From NCBI GenBank assembly GCA_003427395.1, contig BFEA01000282.1, positions 1,320,976-1,360,658 of the forward strand: DNA of 39,683 bases. The letters run 5' to 3'. Under the pieces are notes generated by a model. The model saw only the letters and a program-made list of their open reading frames with translations, was not told the DNA's origin and made no database searches. Shown piece after piece: positions 31,160 to 39,683 of the stretch. Origin of the DNA: Chara braunii. Its lineage: Eukaryota > Streptophyta > Charophyceae > Charales > Characeae. Each line of letters begins with the position of its first letter. The first letter of the stretch is position 1. The translations under genes and the position numbers were made by a program.

Positions 31160-31569
31160 AATGTCCAAGTTAGATCGTCAACTTATGGAGATCAAATCCC
31201 CATAACACGTTCTCACTCAAGATTCTCCTGATAGCCAAGCCTAGGTCTATCTCTAAGCCAGTGCTCAAAGAAACGTAGACCTATGGCAGAATCTCCCCCA
31301 TACGGAGTGGATCGCCAGAGTCGCCACCTGTCAAAATATAATTTATCTCCTCTAAACTATACGACAGGTCAATGTCCAAGCTAGATCGTCAACGTATGGA
31401 GATCAAATCACCATGACACGTTCTCACTCAAGATTCTCCTGATAGCCAAGCCTAGGTCTATCTCTAAGCCAGTGCCCAAAGAAAGGTAGACCTATGGCAA
31501 AATCCCCCCCATACGGAGTGGATCGCCAGAGTCGCCACCTGTCAAAATATTATCTATCTCCTTTAAACT
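31148..31569. repeat. 211-bp tandem repeat, two copies
   Basis: Copies 31148-31358 and 31359-31569 are offset by 211 throughout and differ at about a dozen positions. Each holds an 8-bp hairpin (TAGGTCTA with TAGACCTA, 31242-31249 and 31276-31283 in copy 1) and ends with AGAGTCGCCACCTGTCAAA. No coding potential. Confidence 0.93.
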
Positions 31570-31905
31570 AAGAAAATTCCCGCAGCGCTTCCCGTAGAAA
31601 AAGTGCCTTCTCAGAATTATATCAGCCTAAATATGGAAACAAAAATAATCTTCAACTTTCCAATGTCAAATTTTGTCTAACTCCCTGAATTAGCAAAAAT
31701 TTGGGCAGCACTCCTTTTAGAAAAGAAGACTTTCCAGATTTTTACTAAACCATATATAAAGATTAGACAAGTTGAACTTTGAAAATTCAAATTTTGACCA
31801 ACTCTTTGGATTTGCAGAAATTCCGGCAGCGCTTCCCGTAGAGAAAGTGGCTTACCAAGATTTATACAAGACCAAGTATAATAAAAGATCCCAGAAAATG
31901 CAGAA
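31570..31905. repeat. About 122-bp tandem repeat, three diverged copies
   Basis: GCAGCGCTTCCCGTAGA or a variant recurs at 31582, 31705 and 31826 (spacings 123 and 121), followed each time by AAGTG-like and a CAGA/CAAGATTTATA-like segment. Copy 2 is the most diverged. Confidence 0.75.
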
Positions 31906-32161
31906 ATCGACCTAAGTAAAAATAAACTTAGCTCAGAAAATGCAGGAATTGAAACTAACTCCTATGGCTCTAGCACGTGGCGAGCATCTAAAGCAACTAC
32001 CTATCAAGCTGAAACTCAAACTAAGTAGTAACCTAACTCAGCCACATGCAGGCCAACCCACAAAGGTAAGTACTCTCACCATCCCCAAGTCAACCTGGAC
32101 AAACAATAGTTCGTAGTCTTTCAATGATTTACCCCTTTATACCCAGCTTACATAAGGCATA

Positions 32162-32833
32162 AAGCTAGACCACCCAAACTTATGGGAACGTGCCTAGCTT
32201 AGCCATAAAATATACACAAACATAGGGCACATCAACTTTTATTTTCTTTGGGCATATGACTAAGCCACCGTAGTCGCCCTGAACTGTTTAAGTATCCCAA
32301 CTTTATATAATTATTTGCACTTAGTCTCATAAGGTAGCATATGACTGAACCGATCAACTTAGTTCGAGGTCCAGCCTGCCCCTTCTTACCACAAGTTTAT
32401 TCTTAATTAGTATTCTCTTCAGTTGGTGATAAGCTATAGTTAGACCACCCAAACTTATGGACCCCTGTCTGACTAGCCTGTTCATAGATAGAATAGTAGT
32501 TAAATATAGCCAAGTTATAAGTCTTCTGGTTCCAACATGTGCGTGGCATTGGACCAAGACCACCCAAACTTATGGGAACCTGTCTGGTTCTTAGCCTGGT
32601 TTATTCTCTTAAAGCCAAAGCAAAAAGAAACTGAAAGAACCCCAAAGTAAACAAGGCGACCAAGCCATCAAAACTTATGGAACATGCTTGGTCCTTGAAA
32701 AGTCATTCACAGTCAGCCCTCGCAAGTCAGAGCAACCAGACCACCCAAACTTATGGGAACCTGTCTGGTCCTTCGGGCAATCCAAAATAAACATAGCACT
32801 GGCCCCTCCAAACTTATGGAGACTCTCCCAGCC
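32162..32833 (+). ncRNA. Six related stem-loops with constant core and co-varying stems
   Basis: Each unit has the core CAAACTTATGG or CAAAACTTATGG, flanked by arms that pair although their sequence differs from unit to unit. Units: 32162-32200 (AAGCTAG with CTAGCTT), 32437-32475 (TAGTTAGAC with GTCTGACTA), 32551-32590 (GGACCaAGAC with GTCTGGTTC), 32658-32693 (GACCAAGC with GCTTGGTC), 32735-32769 (ACCAGAC with GTCTGGT) and 32799-32831 (CTGG with CCAG, plus inner CTCCA with TGGAG). Several units have an inner CCCA/TGGG stem closing an AACTTA loop. Whether the region is transcribed is unknown; the strand is chosen arbitrarily. It is either a structured RNA repeat or a family of small mobile hairpins. 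Confidence 0.6.
32250..32279. repeat. Hairpin with internal bulge
   Basis: GGGC, bulge ATAT, GACTA, 8-nt loop, TAGTC, GCCC. Nine pairs in total. It lies between the first two members of the stem-loop family but does not share their core. Confidence 0.8.
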
Positions 32834-35288
32834 TTTGGTTGACCCAGTCAAACACAAGCAATACAACCGTCCTCCCATCCTTCCCCCAGATGCAATCCCA
32901 CAATCTGCCTTTAGTCAAACAATAAAACTGAAACTGACATTGCACAATCATTCCTTTATTCAGTCTGGTTTATGTCCTGAAGTCAAACTGAAAGTCAAAG
33001 TAGGGATACAGGCAACATGGTCAGTCAAACATAGCAATGAATACAAGTATGGGTTATAATCAGGTTTATAGAAGGAAAGCAATGGTTACCTTTCTGTTCC
33101 CTGCCTCCAGAACTCCTCCTGAGTTCCGGCAGAGCTCCCGCAATCGGTGGGCAGACTCCCCACAGAGTCTCGCTGCGGTCCTACGGGTTGCAATCCTACC
33201 TGCCGCCTTCCTCTCAGAACAGGACTAGACTTAGATTAAGAAAGGCAGACGGTAAGGGGTTTCAGACACTCGAGATACAAGAGGGAGACTGACTCAACTC
33301 CCAGGAGAGGGCCTTGTTGTCTTAGTACGCCTGAGGGCCCCGCAATGGTGGCCATGACACAACAACAACTTGGGTCAACAGAAGCTAAACCACGAGTTGT
33401 TTGACTTTCCTGACGACCCTTCAATTCGTAAGGACATTCTCCTACTCAGTGTCAGATCACTCCCTCATACCATTGTGTCTGTCCTCAATCAGACTGCCGC
33501 AACACAGGATTCAAAGTATCGTGATAGTGTACTAACCATGCCGCACCACGCCACACGCCGCTTGGCAAAAGCCCATCAACTTAGTCAACGCAAGATCTCC
33601 CTGATGCATGGCGTAGCTGGGCACCAACACAGTGCTATTCAGCACATGCAATGAACTGTCCTTAAGTTGCGCAGTGATACACAACAGTTTGTTGTTTTGA
33701 AGACTGTAGCAGCAGCCCGTTTCTAGTCCTCCAACTGCAGCTCCGGATTATCATCGGTGGCCGTGGGACTCCTGAGTATCTATCTGCAACACTTTTATCT
33801 CATACGGGGCGACAACCACGACCACGAGCATGCTCCCATCGATAGCGTGACCGAGTCTCCGTCAGCAGGTAAGTGGGCCCTTTCGTTTCTCCTTACTTCA
33901 GCTGGCAAGATGGACAGTTCATCAACTTACAGGAAAGCCCCTTCTTTACTGCTCTTCTCAGTGGAAAGGTCGGCAGTCTGGCCCCGGATAAGCTTTCTCA
34001 GAGCGAATATATCCCTTTTGCTACTACGAGTGACCCTTACCGCAAGGGCCCACCACACAGCTCACCTACACGGGGATCCTACCTATGAATACGGCGAGTC
34101 GTCGGCCATTCAACTTCTGAAGACAGCAACCGAATGGAAGTCGCTACCGTAATCAGCTACGACTGGAAGAAGGTCGTCGTTGCATTACCCGGCGGAGTTT
34201 CCTCATGTTGCTTTCCCCATCTGTTGCGCTCCCACTTTTGCACACCTCCTACAAGCCGTAGCAGCTCACCGGCAATCAGGTAAGTTTCCAACCTCCTGGC
34301 CGTCCTCACTCTGCTTCCATAGATAGGTCAGGCAGAACCGAATGAATGTTCCTCTAAATTGCGTTTGGTACATCGCTCAGACAAGCATCAAGTTCTCGAT
34401 GTCCACCAAGATAACAATTACGAAGGTAAGCAACGTGATGGCGGTATCCTGATTGCAGCAAGCGCGACCGGCGGTGGACCTACGAGCCGCCTTACCAATC
34501 AAGTCAAATCGACGAGTACGCTGGTATCCTCCTTCTCAATGTGCAAAACGAGAATGCACCTTCCACTAACACACGGAAGGGTTCATCGCTACTTCAACCT
34601 GCCCTGCACCGCACAGGCCTTTTCTTTCGTATCGTAGGAACTAAGTCGCCCTTTCTTAATTTTGACTCCGCTAATCGACTCGCAGCACCTTAAAATCCCA
34701 GCTTAACCACTCCTCTCGTTCGATTTCACCAGGAAGTGAACGAGACATTCAACCTTCGATGTTCGCCATGCCTACTTCCGACCTTTGCGTACCACTTCCT
34801 ACGCCTATCTCCTATTTTATCAGTCTATTAACTAAACTAACTCCATCATCGAGGTCGCCGCCCACGAATGAAAAACAAAACTTCGCTCGTTTGTTTCCAT
34901 CATGGAACGAGCAAGATCATCAGCTTCTCGCTCCTACCTGGCTCGTTCCCTCCATCTCCACGCATCCTTCTCTTTACTAACTTCCAACTCACCAACTTCC
35001 CGTCCACTCTAACCTCGGACCCGGGTGCGCCTACCTTCTAAGCCTCTACTTTGCTCCTTCTCGCTCCTTGTCCCGTTCGGTGTGAAGTGGGTCACGAACT
35101 CCTCCCCTTCGTGCCAACTTCTTTGCCTGCGCCATCTCCACCCTTTTCTGTATGCATCTGGCACCACCTCACTTCCACATTCTTCCCTCCTTTTTAGGTT
35201 TTCTTAGCTCCGCATAGCTCCGCGCAATGCCTCTTCAATCTAACTCGAATCCTACTCAACTAATCTCAAATCTAACAATTCCACCGGA
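32834..35288. other. Non-coding stretch, nothing recognised
   Basis: No recognisable protein and no long repeats. Frames of 60-130 codons occur but match nothing I know. Three AGGTAAG strings, like 5' splice sites, occur near 33868, 34279 and 34424. They alone do not support a gene. 34640-35240 is C/T-rich. Confidence 0.45.
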
Positions 35289-35540
35289 ATCGCCCTATAA
35301 AAAAAACCCGAACTAACACTTTACTTCGCCCGATTCCGTGAAGAATCAGGCAAGATAATCGATTCTTTCTTCGGCCATGTCTAGGTTCTCTGACACTTCT
35401 GCGCGGTGCTCTTCTCCACTAACTCTCAACCTACTAACTTACGTCCAATACTAACATCGCCATCGGGCTCGCCCATTATTAAAACCCCAGAACTGCCCCT
35501 TACCCCGCCCGATTTCGTCGAGAATCGGGCGGGCTTTATA
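35289..35540. repeat. Two copies of a hairpin-containing segment, 179 bp apart
   Basis: The segment from TCGCCC to the hairpin occurs at about 35290-35352 and 35469-35533. In copy 2 the hairpin is perfect: CCCGCCCGATT (35504-35514), 8-nt loop, AATCGGGCGGG (35523-35533). In copy 1 GCCCGATT (35328-35335) faces AATCAGGC (35344-35351) with one mismatch. Confidence 0.85.
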
Positions 35541-35679
35541 TTTTCCACTCCCATCTGCTCCCTCCATAGCTTGTCCCCATCTCTGCACGCACCCTGCACA
35601 CCTTCTTGTCCAGGTTCATCCCTCCTCTCTGCCGCTCCCGCTCTGTTGCCTCTCTCCCGCCAGCCTCACTGTCGGTGCT

Positions 35680-36060
35680 AAGTTGTGCTAGCCTGAACAC
35701 CACCACGGCGGTGGTTGCCACAGGCAACAGGTTGGCGACCACCGAAATCCAATCCGCTAAGGAATGTATAACAATTCCCCTGCCAAGTTGTGCCAACTCT
35801 ATCAGCATCGAAAGGGGGAGTGCTGCAGCGCCCTGGCCTATCCTCGGCCTTCACCACTCCACTGCTGCGTCGAGTAGGAGGGCGCAGGCCCGCTGCGTAC
35901 GCCCGCAGCATGATCCAGGTGGGACGGGTCCTGGTGCAGATCCTGGTGTTAGTAGTGAATATTCAAATGAGAATTTTGAAGGTCGAGGTGGGGAGGGGTC
36001 CAGTAATCGGCCCTGAGGCCGACGCCGGCACGATCGCCGAAACGGTAGTTAAAACCTTGA
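35680..36060 (+). pseudogene. Degenerate cytosolic LSU (25S/28S) rRNA fragment, part B
   Basis: Several universally recognisable eukaryotic LSU rRNA segments occur in order: CGAAATCC with AATCCGCTAAGG (35743-35762), a TAACAA-loop hairpin then CCTGCC (35762-35784), GAGTAGGAGGGCGC (35872-35885), GTGCAGATCCTGGTG (35934-35948), and AATATTCAAATGAGAA with TTTGAAGG (35958-35982). Sequence between them is much more diverged than in a working rRNA, and only a small part of the molecule is present. It is most likely a decayed rDNA copy. Strand and order follow LSU in this block. Confidence 0.75.
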
Positions 36061-36239
36061 GCGCGCCCGTCGAAACTCTGGCGCGATCGAAGCGTTGACA
36101 GAATCCTGACTGCGTGGGAACACGGAAAGAGGGGGTCAACGTGCATGAAGGCCAGTGGGTGCTTGGCCCACGACGCGGGAGGAGGCCATAGTGGTGGGGT
36201 CCGTGGTCATGGTTTCCCTTGCGTTCCCCTTTGGAGAGC

Positions 36240-36430
36240 GTTGATAGTCTAAAGTGGAGAGGAATTGGAGGACATTCTGACTAGGCCTGCGGAGACGCAA
36301 CCAGAGGATGGCGGGGGTTTGCCATGGGTGCACCGTCCGCAAACTACGATCTACTATGAAAGGCCCGAGTGAGAGCGTGCCCGCTGGGGCACGAAAGATG
36401 GCTAACCGGGCTCGAGCGCAAAGGGGCGAA
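36240..36430 (+). pseudogene. Degenerate LSU rRNA fragment, part A
   Basis: GGGTGCACCG (36326-36335), then GAGTGAGAGCGTGCC (36367-36381), CGAAAGATGG (36392-36401) and GGGCTCGAGC follow the LSU segment that in a normal molecule lies 5' of part B. A TCTGAC...TGCG segment near 36276-36292 fits the sequence before it. Here the segment lies 3' of part B on the same strand, so the order is wrong for one continuous gene. Confidence 0.7.
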
Positions 36431-36554
36431 TACACCGGGATAGGCCATCGATTGGGAGGGCTAGCCGCATGGAGTCCTCCTCCATTTACGGCATTCATCT
36501 GGGTGAAACGGTGGGGTCCTCGTCTTTCCACTTTTCGAAGCGGCAGAGTGGCCA

Positions 36555-36705
36555 TAGTAGTTGGGCATGGGCCGAGCGCCTTAGCACCATTTGTCTTCGG
36601 GGTTGCTTGGTTCTGCACGTGAGTTAGCACACACTCCTTTAGCAGAGTGCGACCTCCTTGAGCGTCGTCCTGCTGTCTGTGCCAACCAGCGTTCGTTGTG
36701 GTACA
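36555..36705 (-). pseudogene. Second LSU rRNA part-B copy, inverted
   Basis: On the minus strand GACAGCAGGACG (36677-36666) is followed by GGAGTGTGTGCTAACTCACG (36637-36618) and CCCCGAAGAC then AATGGTGCTAAGGCGC (36602-36576). These correspond to the LSU run around the GGAGTGTGTAACAACTCACC hairpin, that is, the same region as part B, but from a different and differently diverged copy. A part-A-like stretch (TACCTGAGCG, about 36905-36896) may lie further upstream on this strand, in the normal order. Confidence 0.7.
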
Positions 36706-37032
36706 CGGGGTAGCGCACTGTATAGTGCACAAGCAAACAGGCGTGAGGAGCGAGTTGACCGAAGGCAGTAGGACGTGCGCACCAGGGCGGAGGCCGCACG
36801 CTGCCGCGGCCGGTCACATCGACCGCTGTAAAAACAAATAAATAAAAAAACAGGAATAAACGTCGTGCGTCCCTTTGGCCCGTGGCGCCTCGCACGCTCA
36901 GGTAGGCACATGGTTCCGCCTCGTCGTCAATACCCCGGGCGCGTCGCTCTCCCAGGCGAGGACCTAAGCTCCCTCTCGTGTCTGCGTCGTCGGACGATAG
37001 AGGCCGCACTGGCGTAACTTGCAGAAAACACG

Positions 37033-37058
37033 CCAAATACCCTTGTAAGGGTATTTGG
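37033..37058. repeat. 26-bp perfect palindrome (12-bp arms, 2-nt centre)
   Basis: CCAAATACCCTT, GT, AAGGGTATTTGG. It lies at the edge of the rRNA-like block. Confidence 0.95.
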
Positions 37059-37989
37059 TACGACAGCCTGCCCGGGCCCTATTAAGCGACGTCCCCGTCC
37101 CAATGGGTGCCTAAACCAAGTACTATTAAAACATCATCTTTAGAAAAGGTATATGATAACCACCTCGAGTCCTTAACTTTAACTAAAAACGGTCATTAAG
37201 TTGTATCCACCCCAAACCTCAATTCCTGAAAGGAAGTGGATAAATTCATTGGCTAAGAATACCATTTAATTCCTGATCGAAAATGGAAATCTGCAATAGC
37301 CGAATAATCGGCTAAGCACGAACACTTTTCAACCTCTAATTTAACAAGGTGGATAGAACCACTTTCCACCCACTGCAATCACGGACATGAAGTTATCTAA
37401 CGCCAAACTCAAGACTATACCACTTCCGATCTCTTTGAACGATATTTTATCGCATCGAGCACCCTGATCATCGTGCCACTAGCTAAAACTCGATCCAGTG
37501 GTGGATTACAACAATCATTCAGACTCAACTCAGTCATACATCCTTTTCAAGTTTTTCTCAAAGAAATATCCCACTTTGTGGGATAATCAGACACCTCAAT
37601 CTCTCAGCTAACTAGAAGATTAGGGTGTTTGACCCCATCACCCATGCCACAAATGTACCTTAGGGGTAGGGCCCCGTTAAGCCCAATCCTTCAAGTCATT
37701 ACTATCACGCAAAAGCCACTCATTCAACTGATTTATCAAACAAATGGGTGGGGGTATTCACTAAGTTTTCAAAAATAAAGGAAAATCATCCCTTTTGCCC
37801 ATAAATCCTACTTTTATGAGTAGGGTTTTTCGCTTTCATCATACACCTTGTCAATCCCACCCATAAGTACCTTGTTAATCCCACCCATAAGTTTTGCTCA
37901 GTGCAAACTCTCATAATCTTCTTCCAAATAAAACTCACTTATTTCACACTCATTGACAATGCCACTTTCAATAAAACTGAAGCCGATTG
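37059..37989. other. Non-coding, hairpin-rich
   Basis: No gene is recognised. Short perfect hairpins: 37297-37314 (TAGCCGA, ATAA, TCGGCTA), 37567-37585 (TATCCCAC, TTT, GTGGGATA) and 37803-37828 (10 pairs including one G-T, loop TTTATG). A short direct repeat of CACCCATAAGT lies at 37859-37869 and 37882-37892. Confidence 0.65.
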
Positions 37990-38345
37990 GAGGGTCCCCA
38001 AAATCAGGTGGGTTTCCCAGCTGCAGATGACGCTCCTCCCGGCTATTAGTCAAAACTTAATCCTCTTAATCATGGAAATCACTGCCGCGCGCTAGACCGT
38101 TTGCAGCACATAAAAAGCTAAGTGAAGGGTCCCTGAATCTGGCAGGTTTCCCTGCCTCAGGTGACACCTCCACCGATTACCATATGACTTAAACAAACGG
38201 GGATGCCGATTCTGGCGGTTGTTTCCTCATCCACTGTCGCGTACAGAATTCACATGTGACTCACAACCAAAGGCCAAACACGAGGAGTCCCAGAATCAGG
38301 CAGGTTTCCCTACCGCAGACGACGCCCCCACCGGCAGTTGAGAAC
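37990..38345. repeat. Dispersed 60-bp motif, three clear copies and one partial
   Basis: Copies near 37994, 38128 and 38286 share GGGTCCC or AGTCCC, AATC(A/T)GG, GGTTTCCC, a CAG-x-TGAC or GACGAC segment and CCNCCG. The copy near 38141 makes a perfect GGCAGG, TTTC, CCTGCC hairpin. A fourth, weak copy is near 38207. Function unknown. Confidence 0.65.
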
Positions 38346-39526
38346 CATCAGAATGAAGTTGTCGATTCTGGCGAAGGATAAAAGTTTTATACCACAAAAA
38401 TCTTTCAAGCCACCATGCCACTCAAGGATGAACCTTCCAGAAAGTGTATTAAGACCCCTTCCCACTTGAAGGAGATTCAACCATAGAAATCTCTCAGCCA
38501 TCCTCTCACTCACGGATGGATTATCCATATAATCCTTACAATATCTTTCACTTGAAGATGAGTCCAGATGAAACCAATAACCATTTAGGCTGCCTTCAGG
38601 CATACCCTCTCTCTTTATATAACTTTTTGGACTCTTCAAGTCTCCCATAAATCTAGCACTCAAAATCACGCTTTCTTCACTTCATTGAACCCTCTTTGGT
38701 TCGCATACCTTTTATTGCCTTTTTGTCGTTCCTTTATTTGTTAACCTTTTATTTCTCATATATTAAATACGAAAAAAACACACAAAGTCATAATGGTGAG
38801 AATGCTAATGACAACCAAAACGCGCACGATCCTGCACCCCGGGGGAATCACAACCCATACCAAGATGGTTCTCAGAAGCAAATCAAATTATCTCGAGTTT
38901 CAAATTCTCAAACGTCTCAAATGATCACAAAATCCAGGTCCCCAATCAGAAACAAATGACCTTGTATAACACACTCCGGAAGTCATAAGAGACTTAATGT
39001 ACAAAAAAATGATCCCAAACGTTATCGCAGAGATGAAAGGACGTTAGTGTACAGACAATAGAACCTTACAAGTACTCCACTTGCACTTAAACCACCAGTC
39101 CATCGGACCCTAAATTGTCGAAGCAGTATTTTCCCATTTCCGAGCCTGTGTGCTACAGTAACGTCAGCAGACGAAAATTCAACCGGTACCGGTATCCCCT
39201 CTGTCTTCTGAACCTTGGGTCCAAAGAACAGGTCGAGTATTTTCTTTTTTTTTCTTTTTTGCTTTTCCAGTTTTGGAAGATTCCTTGTTTTCACTTTGTC
39301 GGGCGTCGGGGTGCCGTTATGATTCAGTAGCTACATCTGTGAGGAAGAGCAACCGCGGTCGTTGCTGATCTGTGACTGTTTGCATACACGCACACAGTCT
39401 CTTCGCGCCTCCACCGTGTCCTAACCGCTGCCATGGCCATGGTGGCCGTGCGCGTGATGGCCAGGATTGACTATTATCAACCATCTCTCACGGCGCCCCG
39501 ACTCGCACACGTCAAGCAGCACGCGC
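38346..39526. other. Non-coding stretch, nothing recognised
   Basis: A 119-codon frame on the minus strand (38669-38310) and an 87-codon frame on the plus strand (38696-38959) are open, but I recognise neither. A loose tandem similarity (CTTTCAAGCC-type and CTCTCAGCC-type segments near 38402 and 38491) runs through the first, which argues against a conserved protein. A T-rich run lies at 39241-39259. Confidence 0.4.
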
Positions 39527-39529
39527 GCG

Positions 39530-39549
39530 CACACACACACACACACACA
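39530..39549. repeat. (CA)10 microsatellite
   Basis: Alternating CA preceded by a CG-alternating run (39522-39530). Confidence 0.95.
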
Positions 39550-39624
39550 AGTTGACGATTGTGCCCACGGAACAGACTTGCACAGTCATGCTTTTCTTTG
39601 TCGATTGATGTTTTCCAGATGCGA

Positions 39625-39626
<2 letters not shown>

Positions 39627-39683
<57 letters not shown>
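39627..39683. repeat. (CA)28 microsatellite at window end
   Basis: Uninterrupted alternating AC running to the last base; its true length is not visible. Confidence 0.97.

Noticed and set aside
33700-34450. Multi-exon host gene suggested by AGGTAAG strings
   Set aside because: No recognisable exon-encoded domain, no matching acceptor pattern I could defend, and frames are short.
36136-36732. Open 198-codon minus-strand frame
   Set aside because: It overlaps LSU rRNA-like sequence on both strands, and its reading matches no protein family.
1-39683. CRISPR arrays, bacterial operons, or tRNA genes
   Set aside because: Tandem repeats here have no unique spacers, there are no bacterial-type genes, and I found no tRNA with a clear B-box and foldable acceptor.

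Overview
This is a eukaryotic nuclear window made almost entirely of decayed mobile elements and repeats. I see no intact host protein gene. Ty3/gypsy chromoviruses, an L1-like LINE with a plant-type zinc finger, a hAT-like MITE, long microsatellites and two N gaps point to a large, repeat-rich plant or streptophyte-algal genome. The gypsy polyprotein family resembles what I remember from the charophyte Chara. That is recollection, not a search.

Layout. 1-2115: non-coding, with a 46-bp tandem repeat and a hairpin near 1.55 kb. 2.04-8.9 kb (+): Gypsy-1, a badly broken Ty3/gypsy element without recognisable LTRs. It is interrupted by a 533-bp insertion (10-bp duplication, 4188-4720) and a 648-bp hAT-like MITE (8-bp duplication, 4803-5450), and carries a 478-bp tandem duplication of its RNase H part. 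9.6-10.0 kb: GGAT/GGA purine minisatellite. 10014-25628 (-): Gypsy-2, a chromovirus with both LTRs, primer-binding site, polypurine tract, gag, protease, RT, RNase H, integrase, GPY/F and chromodomain, inserted in that minisatellite. Its leader holds a 7-kb LINE (+, about 16.4-23.46 kb) with ORF1, endonuclease, RT, zinc finger and poly(A). 25.63-27.2 kb: the rest of the minisatellite, then a satellite of about 270 bp. 28.0-29.45 kb: a hairpin with 48-nt arms, poly-T, (CT)30, a 56-bp satellite with a gap, and (GA)n. 30.3-33 kb: hairpin-rich non-coding DNA with 211-bp and 122-bp tandem repeats and six related stem-loops. 35.3-37.1 kb: a repeated hairpin segment and degenerate, scrambled large-subunit rRNA pieces on both strands. 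37.1-39.68 kb: more hairpins, a dispersed 60-bp motif and (CA)n.

How the parts relate. The insertion order can be read: minisatellite, then Gypsy-2, then the LINE inside it; and Gypsy-1, then two small elements inside its protease-RT region. In Gypsy-2 nearly all premature stops are TAG, whereas in the nested LINE most are TGA, which suggests different decay chemistries. The best candidates for something undescribed are the stem-loop family at 32.16-32.83 kb, whose core is constant while the outer stems change on both sides together, and the scrambled LSU rRNA pieces at 35.7-37.0 kb.
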